From assembly GCA_029287275.1 (NCBI GenBank), contig JARFRL010000330.1:1-12704 (forward strand): a stretch of 12,704 nt of DNA, in the 5' to 3' direction. A model generated the notes under the pieces. That model was not told the origin of the DNA. It did no database searches and saw only the letters and a program-made list of their open reading frames with translations. Position 1 is the first letter of the stretch; the number at the start of each line of letters is the position of its first letter. Shown here in pieces: positions 1-8,700 of this stretch. The DNA is from Pontiella desulfatans (lineage in GTDB: Bacteria; Verrucomicrobiota; Kiritimatiellia; Kiritimatiellales; Pontiellaceae). Both the position numbers and the translations under genes were made by a program.

Positions 1-661
1 CCCAGTGGACACACCGACTTTCATCAACAGCGTCTCATCTTCATGCGTGTTCCAGAAATAGCTATAGAAGCCAACGCTGATCCATCATCGACCCGGGCGA
101 CATGCCGATCCGTCCGCGACTCCCCCTCCCCCGCCACCCCGCTTGCGGTTCGGCTCGGAAAACTGGAATGAGAAATGGATTCCCGTATCGTCAGTCCCGA
201 AACCTTCCAGGGTTTTACCGGCGCGGACTTTAATCTCGCCGCCTTCAAACCGCTCGATCGGCTGGCTGACATCCAGCACCACGTGGCATCCCTTTTCAGA
301 TGCGGAAAACGTGAACCGGTATGCGGCAACATTTTTTACCGGCGTCATATCGACCATCACCTAGTTGTCCTCAGGGCATGAGCTGAAATAGCCGCGTTTT
401 TCTTCAATCTTGGAAAAACGGAATGAAGATTGGTAGTCCTGAAGCGCGGAACACGGCTCACCGCGGCCGTATCACCGATACAGGAGCCGAGCACGGCAAG
501 GTTTTGGATAGTTGCCGATTTCTTGAGCGGTTTGCCGGCTTCCGTTATGGGCGTGGTTTTCACAAACGAGCCCGGTCGCCAGGCCCATCCGCGTGAACCA
601 TACATACGGAGGGCGTTAACCCCACTATCATGAAGAAGCTCGTAAAAGTTATTCTATTCAT
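1..661 (-). pseudogene. Decayed GH92 alpha-mannosidase, N-terminal part (runs off left edge)
   Basis: The remnant begins at ATG 659-661, nine bases after the reductase stop, behind a good ribosome site (AGGGGGAAG). It encodes a convincing signal peptide (MNRITFTSFFMIVGL..., cleavage probably after VHA) but stops at TGA 560-562. Another frame then carries GH92-like N-domain sequence: YQSSFRFSKIEEKRGYFSS at about 443-386, an in-frame TAG at 361-363, AAYRFTF, GGEIKV, then GIHFSFQFSEP near 160. After a G-rich tract the same frame meets TGA at 85-87 and resumes with FYSYFWNTHEDETLLMKVGVS to the left edge. In intact GH92 enzymes (calcium-dependent exo-alpha-mannosidases, about 750 residues) roughly 100 residues lie between the mature N-terminus and the YxSxFS motif; here there is room for under 50, so a deletion as well as stops and frameshifts is likely. 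GH92 assignment is from recalled family patterns. Assembly errors could explain some breaks but hardly all. Confidence 0.7.
121..140 (-). repeat. G-rich tract inside the GH92 remnant
   Basis: On the minus (sense) strand this reads as a run of four, five and five G separated by TGGC and A. It translates as consecutive glycines and lies where GH92-like similarity is lost and later resumes. Such runs are prone to slippage, so it may mark a frameshift (real or a sequencing error). A two-layer G-quadruplex could also form in the transcript, but nothing proves it. Confidence 0.5.
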
Positions 662-670
662 GGCTTCCCC

Positions 671-1894
671 CTATGCGAAATAGCGCCGAGCGCGTTTAAC
701 GATTTCAGGATAGTCAACGTGGTAGTCGCATTGTATGCGCATGACCTCAAGATCGACCCCGTCCACGTTACGCTCATTAGGATGCAGTGCTTGATAAAGC
801 TGGGCCGCGTCCGTTTTTCCATCCTGTTCATAGTAGGCCACGAAACGCGAAACATCCGAAAGGCCGTCACCATGTTTCGCCGCGTGCGCCGAGCAGGAAG
901 GACATCCCGGACAAAGCGCCGGGCCATGAGCCAAAATCAGATCCCGCAAAATCTGTTTGTGACGCGAAAGCAGCGGTTTTTCATACAGACGGGCCGCTTC
1001 CGCGGCGATGGTCATTTCCTCGTCATTGTTCATCCAAACGCAACCGGCCGTCACGCGCTCGTCGCTCCAAACCGCGTGCAGAGCCGCCTGATGCGTCGTC
1101 AGCCCCATCGCGTCAAACTCCGGAACCCGCTTCGGTATCTTTTTCGCGTTGCGAATCAGCTTCATCTGGATCAGTCCGATTCCCGCTTGGTGAACCGCGT
1201 CCACCATGCGGTCGTGATCATCGTCCGGTTTGTAGAAAGGCCCCCCGCTGGTCAGAATGGCGTCCACGAAACCACCTTCGGCGGCCGCGTGCAGAAAGCG
1301 GCCCTTTTGCGGGTCATGACAGGAAAAACCAACCAGCTTGGTCTTTCCTGATTTTTTCATTTTCTCGCTGATTTGTTTAAATTCGCGGCTCTTTGGCCAG
1401 TCATAGCACTGCTCGCCGTACTCCTTCGGGCCAATGCCGTGAATCAAAAACAGGTCCAAATAGTCCGTGCCCAGCACTTCGAGACGCTTGTCCAGCATCC
1501 CCGGAAGATCCGAAAGTCGCTTCGGATGATCCTTATCGACAATGAAGATCTCTCCGCGCCGTTCCGGGTACTTGCGAAGCCATGCTCCGAGATCGCGTTC
1601 CGATTGTCCACCCCGATAGCAATCCGCCATGTCGAAATAGCGGAACCCCAGATCCCAAGCTCTTTCATAGAACCCGACACCGGACGCTTCGGATTGGCCG
1701 CCCACGGCGAGCATGGAAACGTCCGGTCCGTTACGCCCGAGTTTACGCGTGGGCAAAGGCGGCCGCTTTTCGCCCGCGGACGCGCGGGACGCGCTTGGTT
1801 CCGCCGCCAAGGACGCGGACGCCATGGCGACGGGAGTCGCCAAGGCGCCCTTCAAAAGATACGCGCGGGAACAACCACCGGACTTTTTCATCAT
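671..1894 (-). CDS. Probably exported aldo/keto reductase-like protein
   Basis: 407 residues. Residues 1-35 resemble an export signal: SRAYLLKGALA followed by small hydrophobic residues looks like a twin-arginine leader in which one arginine is lost. From residue 48 it follows the aldo/keto reductase (beta/alpha)8 barrel (PTRKLGRNGPDVS). The usual catalytic tetrad is present: Asp88 and Tyr93 in FDMADCYRGGQSERDLG, Lys121 in FIVDKDHP and His152 in LFLIHG. Near the C-terminus CPGCPSC (Cys328, 331, 334) recalls the ferredoxin-like cysteine cluster at the end of many AKR-family proteins, but a fourth Cys-Pro is missing, so an iron-sulfur cluster is doubtful. The start is supported by GGAGG eight bases upstream, and the gene follows manA by 17 nt, so it is probably co-transcribed. 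Substrate unknown; a sugar or sugar-derived carbonyl is a guess from context. Confidence 0.85.
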   Translation of the reverse strand: MMKKSGGCSRAYLLKGALATPVAMASASLAAEPSASRASAGEKRPPLPTRKLGRNGPDVSMLAVGGQSEASGVGFYERAWDLGFRYFDMADCYRGGQSERDLGAWLRKYPERRGEIFIVDKDHPKRLSDLPGMLDKRLEVLGTDYLDLFLIHGIGPKEYGEQCYDWPKSREFKQISEKMKKSGKTKLVGFSCHDPQKGRFLHAAAEGGFVDAILTSGGPFYKPDDDHDRMVDAVHQAGIGLIQMKLIRNAKKIPKRVPEFDAMGLTTHQAALHAVWSDERVTAGCVWMNNDEEMTIAAEAARLYEKPLLSRHKQILRDLILAHGPALCPGCPSCSAHAAKHGDGLSDVSRFVAYYEQDGKTDAAQLYQALHPNERNVDGVDLEVMRIQCDYHVDYPEIVKRARRYFA

Positions 1895-1912
1895 GGGTCC
1901 ATCCTCCAGAAA

Positions 1913-3037
1913 CTAGTTGTTGGGAACTTCCGATTCAGTGTCGCCGGCTCGTTCGTTTTCGGATTTTGGCGGAAACGTGGCGATGAACTCCATCCCCGTT
2001 TCCGACTCGCACAAGACGGCGTCGGTTTGGTATGGAATGAAGAACTTCGCGCCTTCCTCCAGCGGATGGTCTTGGCCATTGATACGAACCGCGCCGCGCC
2101 CTTTCGAAACAATGCCGACATAGAAACTATCGGCGCGCTTTTCGTATCGGCCTTTCACGTCGACGCGGTTGACTCGGAAACAGGGGGTTCTAGACTCGTC
2201 GATCAATACATACTCGGCGCTTCCGTTCCGCTCGACCAACGGTTTCGGGAAGCAAAAATATTGATCCTTTATTTTTTCAATCGGCGTTGGATTGAAATCG
2301 AACATCGAAACCGCGAAGTCGACATCGCGATTCATGAAGCGCGCCTCTTCCGGCAACACGTATCCGCCGCGCTCGAACTCGACGCGGACGGCGAAGTCCG
2401 TCGGCTCCATGATCTCGATCATGAAGACGCCTTCCCCGATGGCGTGCGGCATGCCGCCCGGAACCATGAAGACGTCACCGGGCTTGATCGGAACGCGATC
2501 AAAGCAAGCGAGCATCGCGTCCATATCCTGCTCTTGAACGATCCGCTTAAGCTCGTCGGGCGCCGGCGGGCGTTGAAAGCCCATGTAGATATAGGGTTCT
2601 TTCACCTCCTCGCGGATACCGAGAATCACATACGCCTCGGTTTTTCCGGAGCCGCTGTTCAAATATTTCCGCGCGAACGGAATCGTTGGATGACACTGAA
2701 TATGCAGGCGGATGGCGGAGTCCAAAAACTTAAGCAGAAACTGCGTGACGGGGCCGTATTCGGCGACGTGCCGCGCCCCCAACATCGCGTCCGGATATCG
2801 CTCGCACAGTTCTTTCAGCAAAACCGTCTCGCCATCAACCTCCACCTTGGCGAGCCCTTCCTCCACCAAATGCTCGCGGCCTTTGTTCACGGCGCGCGTG
2901 GTTGAGCCGATCCAATCCTCCGGAAAACGCGAATCTTCCGGATTGGCCTTTCCTTCCATCGCGTCGAGTCGTTTTCCGCCGGGATAGGTTCTCCAAACTC
3001 GGTTTGGAGGGAGAAAAAAAATGTCGGGAAGATTCAT
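1913..3037 (-). CDS. manA: Mannose-6-phosphate isomerase, class I
   Basis: 374 residues, cytoplasmic. It interconverts mannose-6-phosphate and fructose-6-phosphate, taking mannose into glycolysis. The type I phosphomannose isomerase cupin signature is clear: LHIQCHPTIPFARKYL with zinc ligands Gln114 and His116, Glu134 in SGKTEAYVIL, and a further ligand His198 in GDVFMVPGGMPHAIGEG. A second beta-barrel half follows (GAVRINGQDHPLEEGAKFFIPY), as usual for this family. The frame stays open upstream to 3193, but that stretch overlaps the transporter end and is not family-like. ATG 3035-3037, beginning MNLPDIFFLPPNRVWRTYPGG, gives the normal family start. It lies two bases after the transporter TGA with only a weak ribosome site, suggesting translational coupling. 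No mannose kinase is visible in the window, so phosphorylation must be encoded elsewhere. Confidence 0.93.
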   Translation of the reverse strand: MNLPDIFFLPPNRVWRTYPGGKRLDAMEGKANPEDSRFPEDWIGSTTRAVNKGREHLVEEGLAKVEVDGETVLLKELCERYPDAMLGARHVAEYGPVTQFLLKFLDSAIRLHIQCHPTIPFARKYLNSGSGKTEAYVILGIREEVKEPYIYMGFQRPPAPDELKRIVQEQDMDAMLACFDRVPIKPGDVFMVPGGMPHAIGEGVFMIEIMEPTDFAVRVEFERGGYVLPEEARFMNRDVDFAVSMFDFNPTPIEKIKDQYFCFPKPLVERNGSAEYVLIDESRTPCFRVNRVDVKGRYEKRADSFYVGIVSKGRGAVRINGQDHPLEEGAKFFIPYQTDAVLCESETGMEFIATFPPKSENERAGDTESEVPNN

Positions 3038-3039
3038 GA

Positions 3040-4296
3040 TCACAACCCCGCGATCTGTTGCCAAACACCCTTCATTCCCAAGAATGAAGTAATGATGGAG
3101 AATAATAAAATCGCGACCAATATCACATTGTCGCCGCGTCCGTTCTTGTGGTCGCCCAGCAGGTCTTTCCGGTTGCCGAGATACAGGATGCACCCGACGG
3201 TCATCGGCAGGATCGTGGAATTAAACGCCTGCGAGATGATCATCACGAAAACGGGGCGCGCGTGGAAGATGGGAACAACGAGCCCAAGCAGCGAGATGAA
3301 GAACACGATAACCCGATATCTCGTCAGCGTCATGTCGCGTTTCGAATCGTTGTAGTCGCACAACAACCAGGGCAGCATCAGCACGTTCGGAAACTGGGAA
3401 GAAACGCCGGCGGCCACGATCCCGATCGCGAAAATGGTCGTAGCCAGTTTTCCGGCGAGCGGCTCCAGCAGGGTGATCATCTGCGAAGCGTTGGAGAGGC
3501 CGATTCCTTCGGCGTGCAGCGTGCCGGCCGCGGCGGCCATGATGGAACCACTGATGACAAACATCAGCACCACCGAGACGATCGCGTCGTTGCGCTGCTG
3601 TTTGAAATGCTCCACGCCCCACCCCGCCTCTTTCACCAACGTGGTTCGAATAATGAACAGCCCCGCGAAGACCGTGGTTCCCACCATGGAGGCGATAACC
3701 AGAAAAGGCCCTTTGCCGTCATCGGCCGGAACCTCGGGAAGATTTGGAATCAGCCCTTTGATGATATCTGTCGGCGGCGGCATCATGATGAAGAAGTTAA
3801 GGATGAAACAGGCGGCCATCACGGCCACGATCACGGCCAACGCGCGCTCGAAAAATCCCGTGCGTCCTCCCCAGAAGATGAAGTAGACCAGCGCGATGAA
3901 AAAGGCCGCGAACCAGACCGGCGCAATCCCGCCTTCGACCACGGTTTTGGACCATTCATAGCAGATCTCGGCGACGATTCCCATCACCCCCATCACGCTG
4001 CCGGAAACACCGGCCGTGAGCGCGACGATGAAGAATACGCCAACCCCGGGATGAATGTGTTTCCGAAACGCCTGCAACGCCGTTTGTCCCGTGACCAGCG
4101 TAAACTTGCCGTAGATGCGGATCATGAAGAACGTGGCGAGGCACGAAGCCACGATCGTCCAAAGCAGCGACATCCCGTAGGTCGCGCCGGCCTTGGCCAT
4201 CGACGTCACGCTTCCGGTTCCAATGTTAAAGCCCAGCAAAAAAATCCCCGGGAGGAAAAGGGCCAACGTTTTGGTGAATTTTTCTTTTAGACTCAT
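3040..4296 (-). CDS. Nramp-related membrane transporter lacking the metal-binding motifs
   Basis: 418 residues with about eleven hydrophobic segments, an inner-membrane protein. The opening LPGIFLLGFN...AGATYGMSLLW and the following GKFTLVTGQTALQAF follow the Nramp (SLC11, LeuT-fold) pattern over transmembrane segments 1-2. The key residues differ. The TM1 metal motif DPGN aligns with GTGS (residues 26-29), and the TM6 motif MPH aligns with FAG (210-212, in VGTTVFAGLFIIR). Without the Asp, Asn and Met ligands, transport of manganese or iron by the canonical mechanism is unlikely. The gene is coupled to manA (2-nt gap), so a sugar, a sugar acid or an ion needed for catabolism are possible substrates; this is inference. 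ATG 4294-4296 was preferred to GTG 4318-4320 because GGAACGGAA lies just upstream and the family begins close to it. No hairpin terminator or convincing promoter is seen in the 136 bp before it. Confidence 0.8.
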   Translation of the reverse strand: MSLKEKFTKTLALFLPGIFLLGFNIGTGSVTSMAKAGATYGMSLLWTIVASCLATFFMIRIYGKFTLVTGQTALQAFRKHIHPGVGVFFIVALTAGVSGSVMGVMGIVAEICYEWSKTVVEGGIAPVWFAAFFIALVYFIFWGGRTGFFERALAVIVAVMAACFILNFFIMMPPPTDIIKGLIPNLPEVPADDGKGPFLVIASMVGTTVFAGLFIIRTTLVKEAGWGVEHFKQQRNDAIVSVVLMFVISGSIMAAAAGTLHAEGIGLSNASQMITLLEPLAGKLATTIFAIGIVAAGVSSQFPNVLMLPWLLCDYNDSKRDMTLTRYRVIVFFISLLGLVVPIFHARPVFVMIISQAFNSTILPMTVGCILYLGNRKDLLGDHKNGRGDNVILVAILLFSIITSFLGMKGVWQQIAGL

Positions 4297-4432
4297 GGTT
4301 GATTCCGTTCCGCCGTTCACGCGGCGTTTTTCCTAGTTTTTTCCCAATGAAACGAGTTCCCGTCAACCATCGGTTTCAACTCGGCTCTCGGCGCGGCCCG
4401 CGACGGTTTTCATCGGGACGCGCATAGACCGA

Positions 4433-5755
4433 TCAATCCTCAACCGTGGATGGGATCGCGGGCGGGACTTCATCCGAGATCGGAATCTCACCGCGAATAA
4501 GTTTGCCCGCCTCCCCAGCCAAGTACAAATAAAAATCGCTTGGAAGCCCCTCCAGGTCTAGAAACCGCGCGGGATCGTTCCGAGGCGGATGGTCGGCGCA
4601 CTTAAAAATGGCGGTTCCTTCGTCGACTTCATCGAACATGGCGACGTAAATCATTTCCGCGCCCGCCTTTTCGCACGCGAGCGCCTGCGCCCACATGAAC
4701 CGTCCCTTGAGTCGAGGAATGGCCCCCAACTCGCCGCCCTTGTTATTGTACCAACTGAAACCGGGATAGATCACCGGCATGTAGTCCATGTCGTTATCCT
4801 TGGTCCACGCGATGTCGGGCGCCCAATGACGTTCCGCGTGCCGTTCAACCCCGTCAAGGTCTCTAAAGCGCGAGACGCTCCACGGAGAAAGAACGTCGGC
4901 GAGGCGCAGCATGTCGTGCAGCTCCGGATCCTCGAGCGCGTCGCGCTCCCGCTCGCGCCAGCCGGTCGGCACGCCCAGCATGACGCTGACCCCTTCGAGC
5001 TTCATCGACTTGATCAAATTCGAACACGCCTCCAGACTATTGCGTTGCTTGATTTTGTTATTGAAACCAACGCCCCAGATCGCCACCAGGGGTTTCCCGT
5101 TCAGGTGTTGATAGGCGGGATCCTCGGTGATCTTCATTTCGCGGCACAACATCATCCAGTCGTCATACACGGCGCGGATCTTCTCGTCCGGCAGGCTGGT
5201 CAGGTCGTACATGACGGCATAGGTTCGGCCATGACGATTGGCGCCTTCTCGGGCGTTTGACAAAACGACGTTCTTATGGTGGAGCCAATCTTCATTGCGC
5301 AGACCGTGGGCGAACCGTTGCACGAAGGCCCCGTCGATGCCGTAGTCCGCCATCCACTTGAAGTGCCGAACCACGGTCTTGCGATTGTACGAGCTGAACG
5401 CCCGGGCGGTCGCGCCGTCCGGATAGGTGAAGTCGGTGTCATACAACTCGTCCTCGTCGTACTCGGAGGTGTCCGGCCAGAGGTCGACGCTGACGTTGCC
5501 GGGGCCGGGCGGTTGGCCGCGCTTTTTGATCCAATGAACCCAACCAAGGTCCGCGCCATCGCCCTCGCAATTGAACCAACCCTGATAGCCGGTCATCACC
5601 TTGCCTTGCAACGTGCCGGGATCGGAGCCCGAAACCGAAGGGCCGTCGTATGGCGCCAGCACGTTTTCCATGGCGGCGCGGGCCGGCATGGAAAGCGCGG
5701 CGCAGACCAACAGAATCAGCGCCGGTTTGTTGATGTAATAAAAAACCTTTTTCAT
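4433..5755 (-). CDS. Secreted GH99/GH71-like glycoside hydrolase, copy B
   Basis: 440 residues. Residues 1-28 form a signal peptide (cleavage probably after ARA), so it acts outside the cytoplasm. The body has features of the GH99/GH71-like barrel group: KVMTGYQGWFNCEGDG (52-67), HFKWMADYGIDGAFVQRF (131-148), GRTYAVMYDL, KPLVAIWGVGF, SPWSVSRFRD and YVAMFDEVDEGTAIFK (370-385). Glu376 and Glu379 are three residues apart, the spacing known for the two catalytic glutamates of characterised GH99 endo-alpha-mannosidases (Glu333/Glu336 in BtGH99); this is suggestive only. The gene closely resembles the copy at 9186-10511. Its ATG overlaps the GH38 stop as ATGA and has no strong ribosome site, so translation probably depends on GH38. 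In GH99-like groups many members are uncharacterised and databases often call them xylosidase/arabinosidase, so endo-alpha-mannosidase activity is inferred from the neighbours. Confidence 0.85.
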   Translation of the reverse strand: MKKVFYYINKPALILLVCAALSMPARAAMENVLAPYDGPSVSGSDPGTLQGKVMTGYQGWFNCEGDGADLGWVHWIKKRGQPPGPGNVSVDLWPDTSEYDEDELYDTDFTYPDGATARAFSSYNRKTVVRHFKWMADYGIDGAFVQRFAHGLRNEDWLHHKNVVLSNAREGANRHGRTYAVMYDLTSLPDEKIRAVYDDWMMLCREMKITEDPAYQHLNGKPLVAIWGVGFNNKIKQRNSLEACSNLIKSMKLEGVSVMLGVPTGWRERERDALEDPELHDMLRLADVLSPWSVSRFRDLDGVERHAERHWAPDIAWTKDNDMDYMPVIYPGFSWYNNKGGELGAIPRLKGRFMWAQALACEKAGAEMIYVAMFDEVDEGTAIFKCADHPPRNDPARFLDLEGLPSDFYLYLAGEAGKLIRGEIPISDEVPPAIPSTVED

Positions 5756-8700
5756 TGGGGAAACCGCTCTTTTGATTTCCGCTGACGAAGTCCGGTCAGC
5801 TCCGAGGATTCGGCGTTGACCTCAGGCGTGCTGAGATTTGAAAACCGGTCCGAGAACGCGTTGTCGCGGTGCAGATCCTCAAACGGCGACTGGAGCGCTT
5901 CCGCGGAATATTCGTCGCCGACGCTCATCGCGACGATTCGCGCGAACGGAGAATCCGGCAGCGTGACGCTGTTGGCCCCCTTCGGGATTTCCAGCCGGTA
6001 CGCGAACAGATAGCCGTATTCATACAGGGTGTCCTCAAACGGCAGATGGCGATGCGAGGCATACCACGCGACGCGCTGGTCGGCGCGGACATAGGCCGGG
6101 TCAATCCGCAGCAGATCATTATCGAGTGAATAGGAGATTTCAGCGACCTCGCCCTCGAACACGCGGTTGTCCCATTGGCCGATGTTTCCGGACCACCCGC
6201 TGATCGTCAGCGGAATCTCTTTATCTCCCGCGCGGAAAACCACATCGGTGTCCGCGCGCGCCGCCGCGAGCACATGCACCACCCGCGCGCCTTCCGGCAG
6301 GTTGATCGACTGTCCGCGACACGCGACCGCGTTCGCCGAATATTCCTCGCGCGGACCGATGTTGAACGTGACGTTACCCATCCGAACGGTATCGCCGATC
6401 ATTTCCGCCGGGAAGGTTCCGCCTTTGCCGTCCATGCTGCCGGAGGCTCCGCCCGTTTTATCACCGCGGGCGTTGAGAACCGTCCGGTTGTCATAGCCAT
6501 CTTCGCGGTGGTTGTTGTCGCTGAAGACATCGGCGTCATACTTCAACTCAACCGGCCGGGTGCGCGTTTTCGCTTCCGGCGCGGGCAGCTTAAGCAGCAC
6601 GGTTTTCAGTTCGTAGGGCGTGAAATTCATCTCAAACGATTGGTCTTTCACCGCGATCGATTCTCCCAGCGGGCGTTCAAGTCCATCGACTTCTTCGGCG
6701 CTTTCGACCGGAAGCATGGTTGAGAGCCGCGCCTTTACGCGGGGGAGGCCGTGCAGTTCCTGCAGGCGGACGATCACGCCGGAGCCATCCTCGGCCATTT
6801 TAACGGCTTGGATGTTGATCCGCGGATCGTTGATCCGCATCAGGGAGAGCGAAGCGGCCTTTCCGTCGCTCCGCTTCGGCACCGCGAACGCGGCCAGACG
6901 TTGCTCGAAGCGCAGCGCTTCCTGGTGCGGACGTCCTTCGCGCCAGTCGCCGCCATGACCGGTTATGGCGTAGTTGAATTCATGACGGCCCCAGTCCTGC
7001 CAACGCATTTCCTTGGTCCGGCCGTTGTCGCGGGTTTCGTCCTCCCATCGCGCGGTGTCCGGAGAGTGGATCAGCGTCAGGCGCAAGGTGTTGTCGTCCA
7101 CTTTGTCGCTGCCGTATTTGCATTCGGTCAGAATGGTCGCGCCGAACGTTCCTGATTCATCGGTAAGATCGATCCAACCATGAGTCGGCACTTCATATTG
7201 TTTTTCGGTTCGGTTGCCGCGCTTGATGGTGCCGAGCTCCAGGTTGTAGGTGGCTTCCGGGTTGGACGCGGTTAGATGGAAGGCGGCCTTGAACAGCGCT
7301 CCGCGGCTTCTCCAATCGACGTGGTTGGACACTTCGACGCGGTCCTGATCCGTTCCCGCGTAGAGGCGCACGCGCTGCGCGATTTTCGATTGTTCGTTTT
7401 CACGAAGCACCTCGATCGCCACGCGGACGGGCCCGTTTTCCACCACGCGGATGTGAATCGGGTCGGCCGCCACGCTACGGGCCGGCTTCATGATGTCGGC
7501 GGGATAAATCCGCCACGCGGGCTTGCGCTCCGGGAAGTCCGGACCGAACTCGAGGCGCGCCGGTTTTTCGAGCAGTTCTTTCTTAATCCGCTTGTCGAAG
7601 ACGGAGGCGATATCGCCGTTATCGTCGATTTGGACGAGGTAGCGGTTGTTTTCGAGCGAGCGGTCGCTGACGGAAAGCGTGCTTTCCTTCGCGGGGGCGC
7701 CCTCTCGCAACGAATAGACGGCCGCGCCAACCGGCGGGACCTTGGCCAAGAACAAGACGCGGCGTTCGCCGTCCCACCCGGTCGTGATCTGGGTCGGCAC
7801 GGCCCGCCCGTCCGCGTCGAAGGCGGTAAGGGCCTTGGCATCGGCCAGCTCCTCGGGAATGAAGGCTTCCACGGCGTCTTCGCGCTCAATGGAAAGCGGA
7901 TTGTAAACCATCAGGGGAACTCCGGGCTGATCGGTGTTCAGCGAAAGCGCCAACGAACCGATGGCGTCCGCGTAAACGCCCGCGATCTGGTTGAGCGCGA
8001 GAACGCCGTCGTTCCACGTATAGGCCTGCGCGGCCGGAATGCTGGTTCCCGGAAGAATGTCGTGGAACTGATTGCGAAGCACCAGCTTCCACGCGTCCTT
8101 GAGCTGCCCCGCCGGATAGGCCGCGGCGTTCAGGTAGGCCGCTGAAACCGCGGCGCGCTCGGCGGCGTTGATGAGCAGTTCACTCTTGTGATTCAACTGC
8201 TTGGTGTAGGTCTGCGAGGTCAGCACGCCGGTCGAGTGCTTGATCAGCAACAGGTCCTTTTCCCAGGTGGGAAGCCGGGCCGCCTGTTCGTCGGTGATGG
8301 CGCGGAACATTAAATCCGCGCGGTCCACGACGACGTTGATCGGACCGTCGGTGGCATAGCTTCGCTCGATGGTTTCGAGGGAGTTTTCGCGGGGCGTTCC
8401 GCCGCGGTCGGCGTTGTTTCTATCGCCGCCGCCCATGTAGACGTAATGAATGGGCAGGCCGGACTTTTCTTTGTTTTCCTTCAGTCGCTGAAGCATCTCC
8501 TCGTTGTTGGCGTAGTTTTCCGGATGTTCTCCCGCGTAGTTGCCGCAATTCAGCGCGGCGAGCACCCAGTTGCCGTCGGGGCCGATCCATTTGCCGACAT
8601 CGAAGGGGATGCCGTTGGCGGATTCCCAGGTCAGTTTCTGCGTCGAAAAGCCGCGCAAACCGCAGTGGCTCAGAATGGACGGCAGGGAGTAGGGAAAGCC

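Noticed and set aside
357..605. 82-codon minus-strand ORF as a separate gene
   Set aside because: It lies within the GH92 remnant between the signal peptide and the family-like segment; no ribosome site and no independent family pattern.
1373..2905. 510-codon plus-strand open frame
   Set aside because: It lies antisense to manA and the aldo/keto reductase gene, has no recognisable domains, and the minus-strand genes there have clear catalytic motifs; long antisense frames are expected from GC-rich codon bias.
3038..3193. Longer manA start giving 52 extra residues
   Set aside because: The extension overlaps the transporter gene, does not look like the isomerase family and is unnecessary, since ATG 3035-3037 gives a normal N-terminus.
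3148..4290. 380-codon plus-strand open frame rich in His, Arg and Asp
   Set aside because: Reverse shadow of a multi-spanning membrane protein, whose hydrophobic codons read as charged residues on the other strand.
4338..4366. Promoter before the transporter from TTGACG at 4361-4366
   Set aside because: At 16-18 bp spacing only A-rich sequence without a TATAAT-like element is found; not convincing.
4321..4432. Rho-independent terminator between copy B and the transporter
   Set aside because: Only a short GC palindrome (CGCGG/CCGCG) with no following U-run is present.
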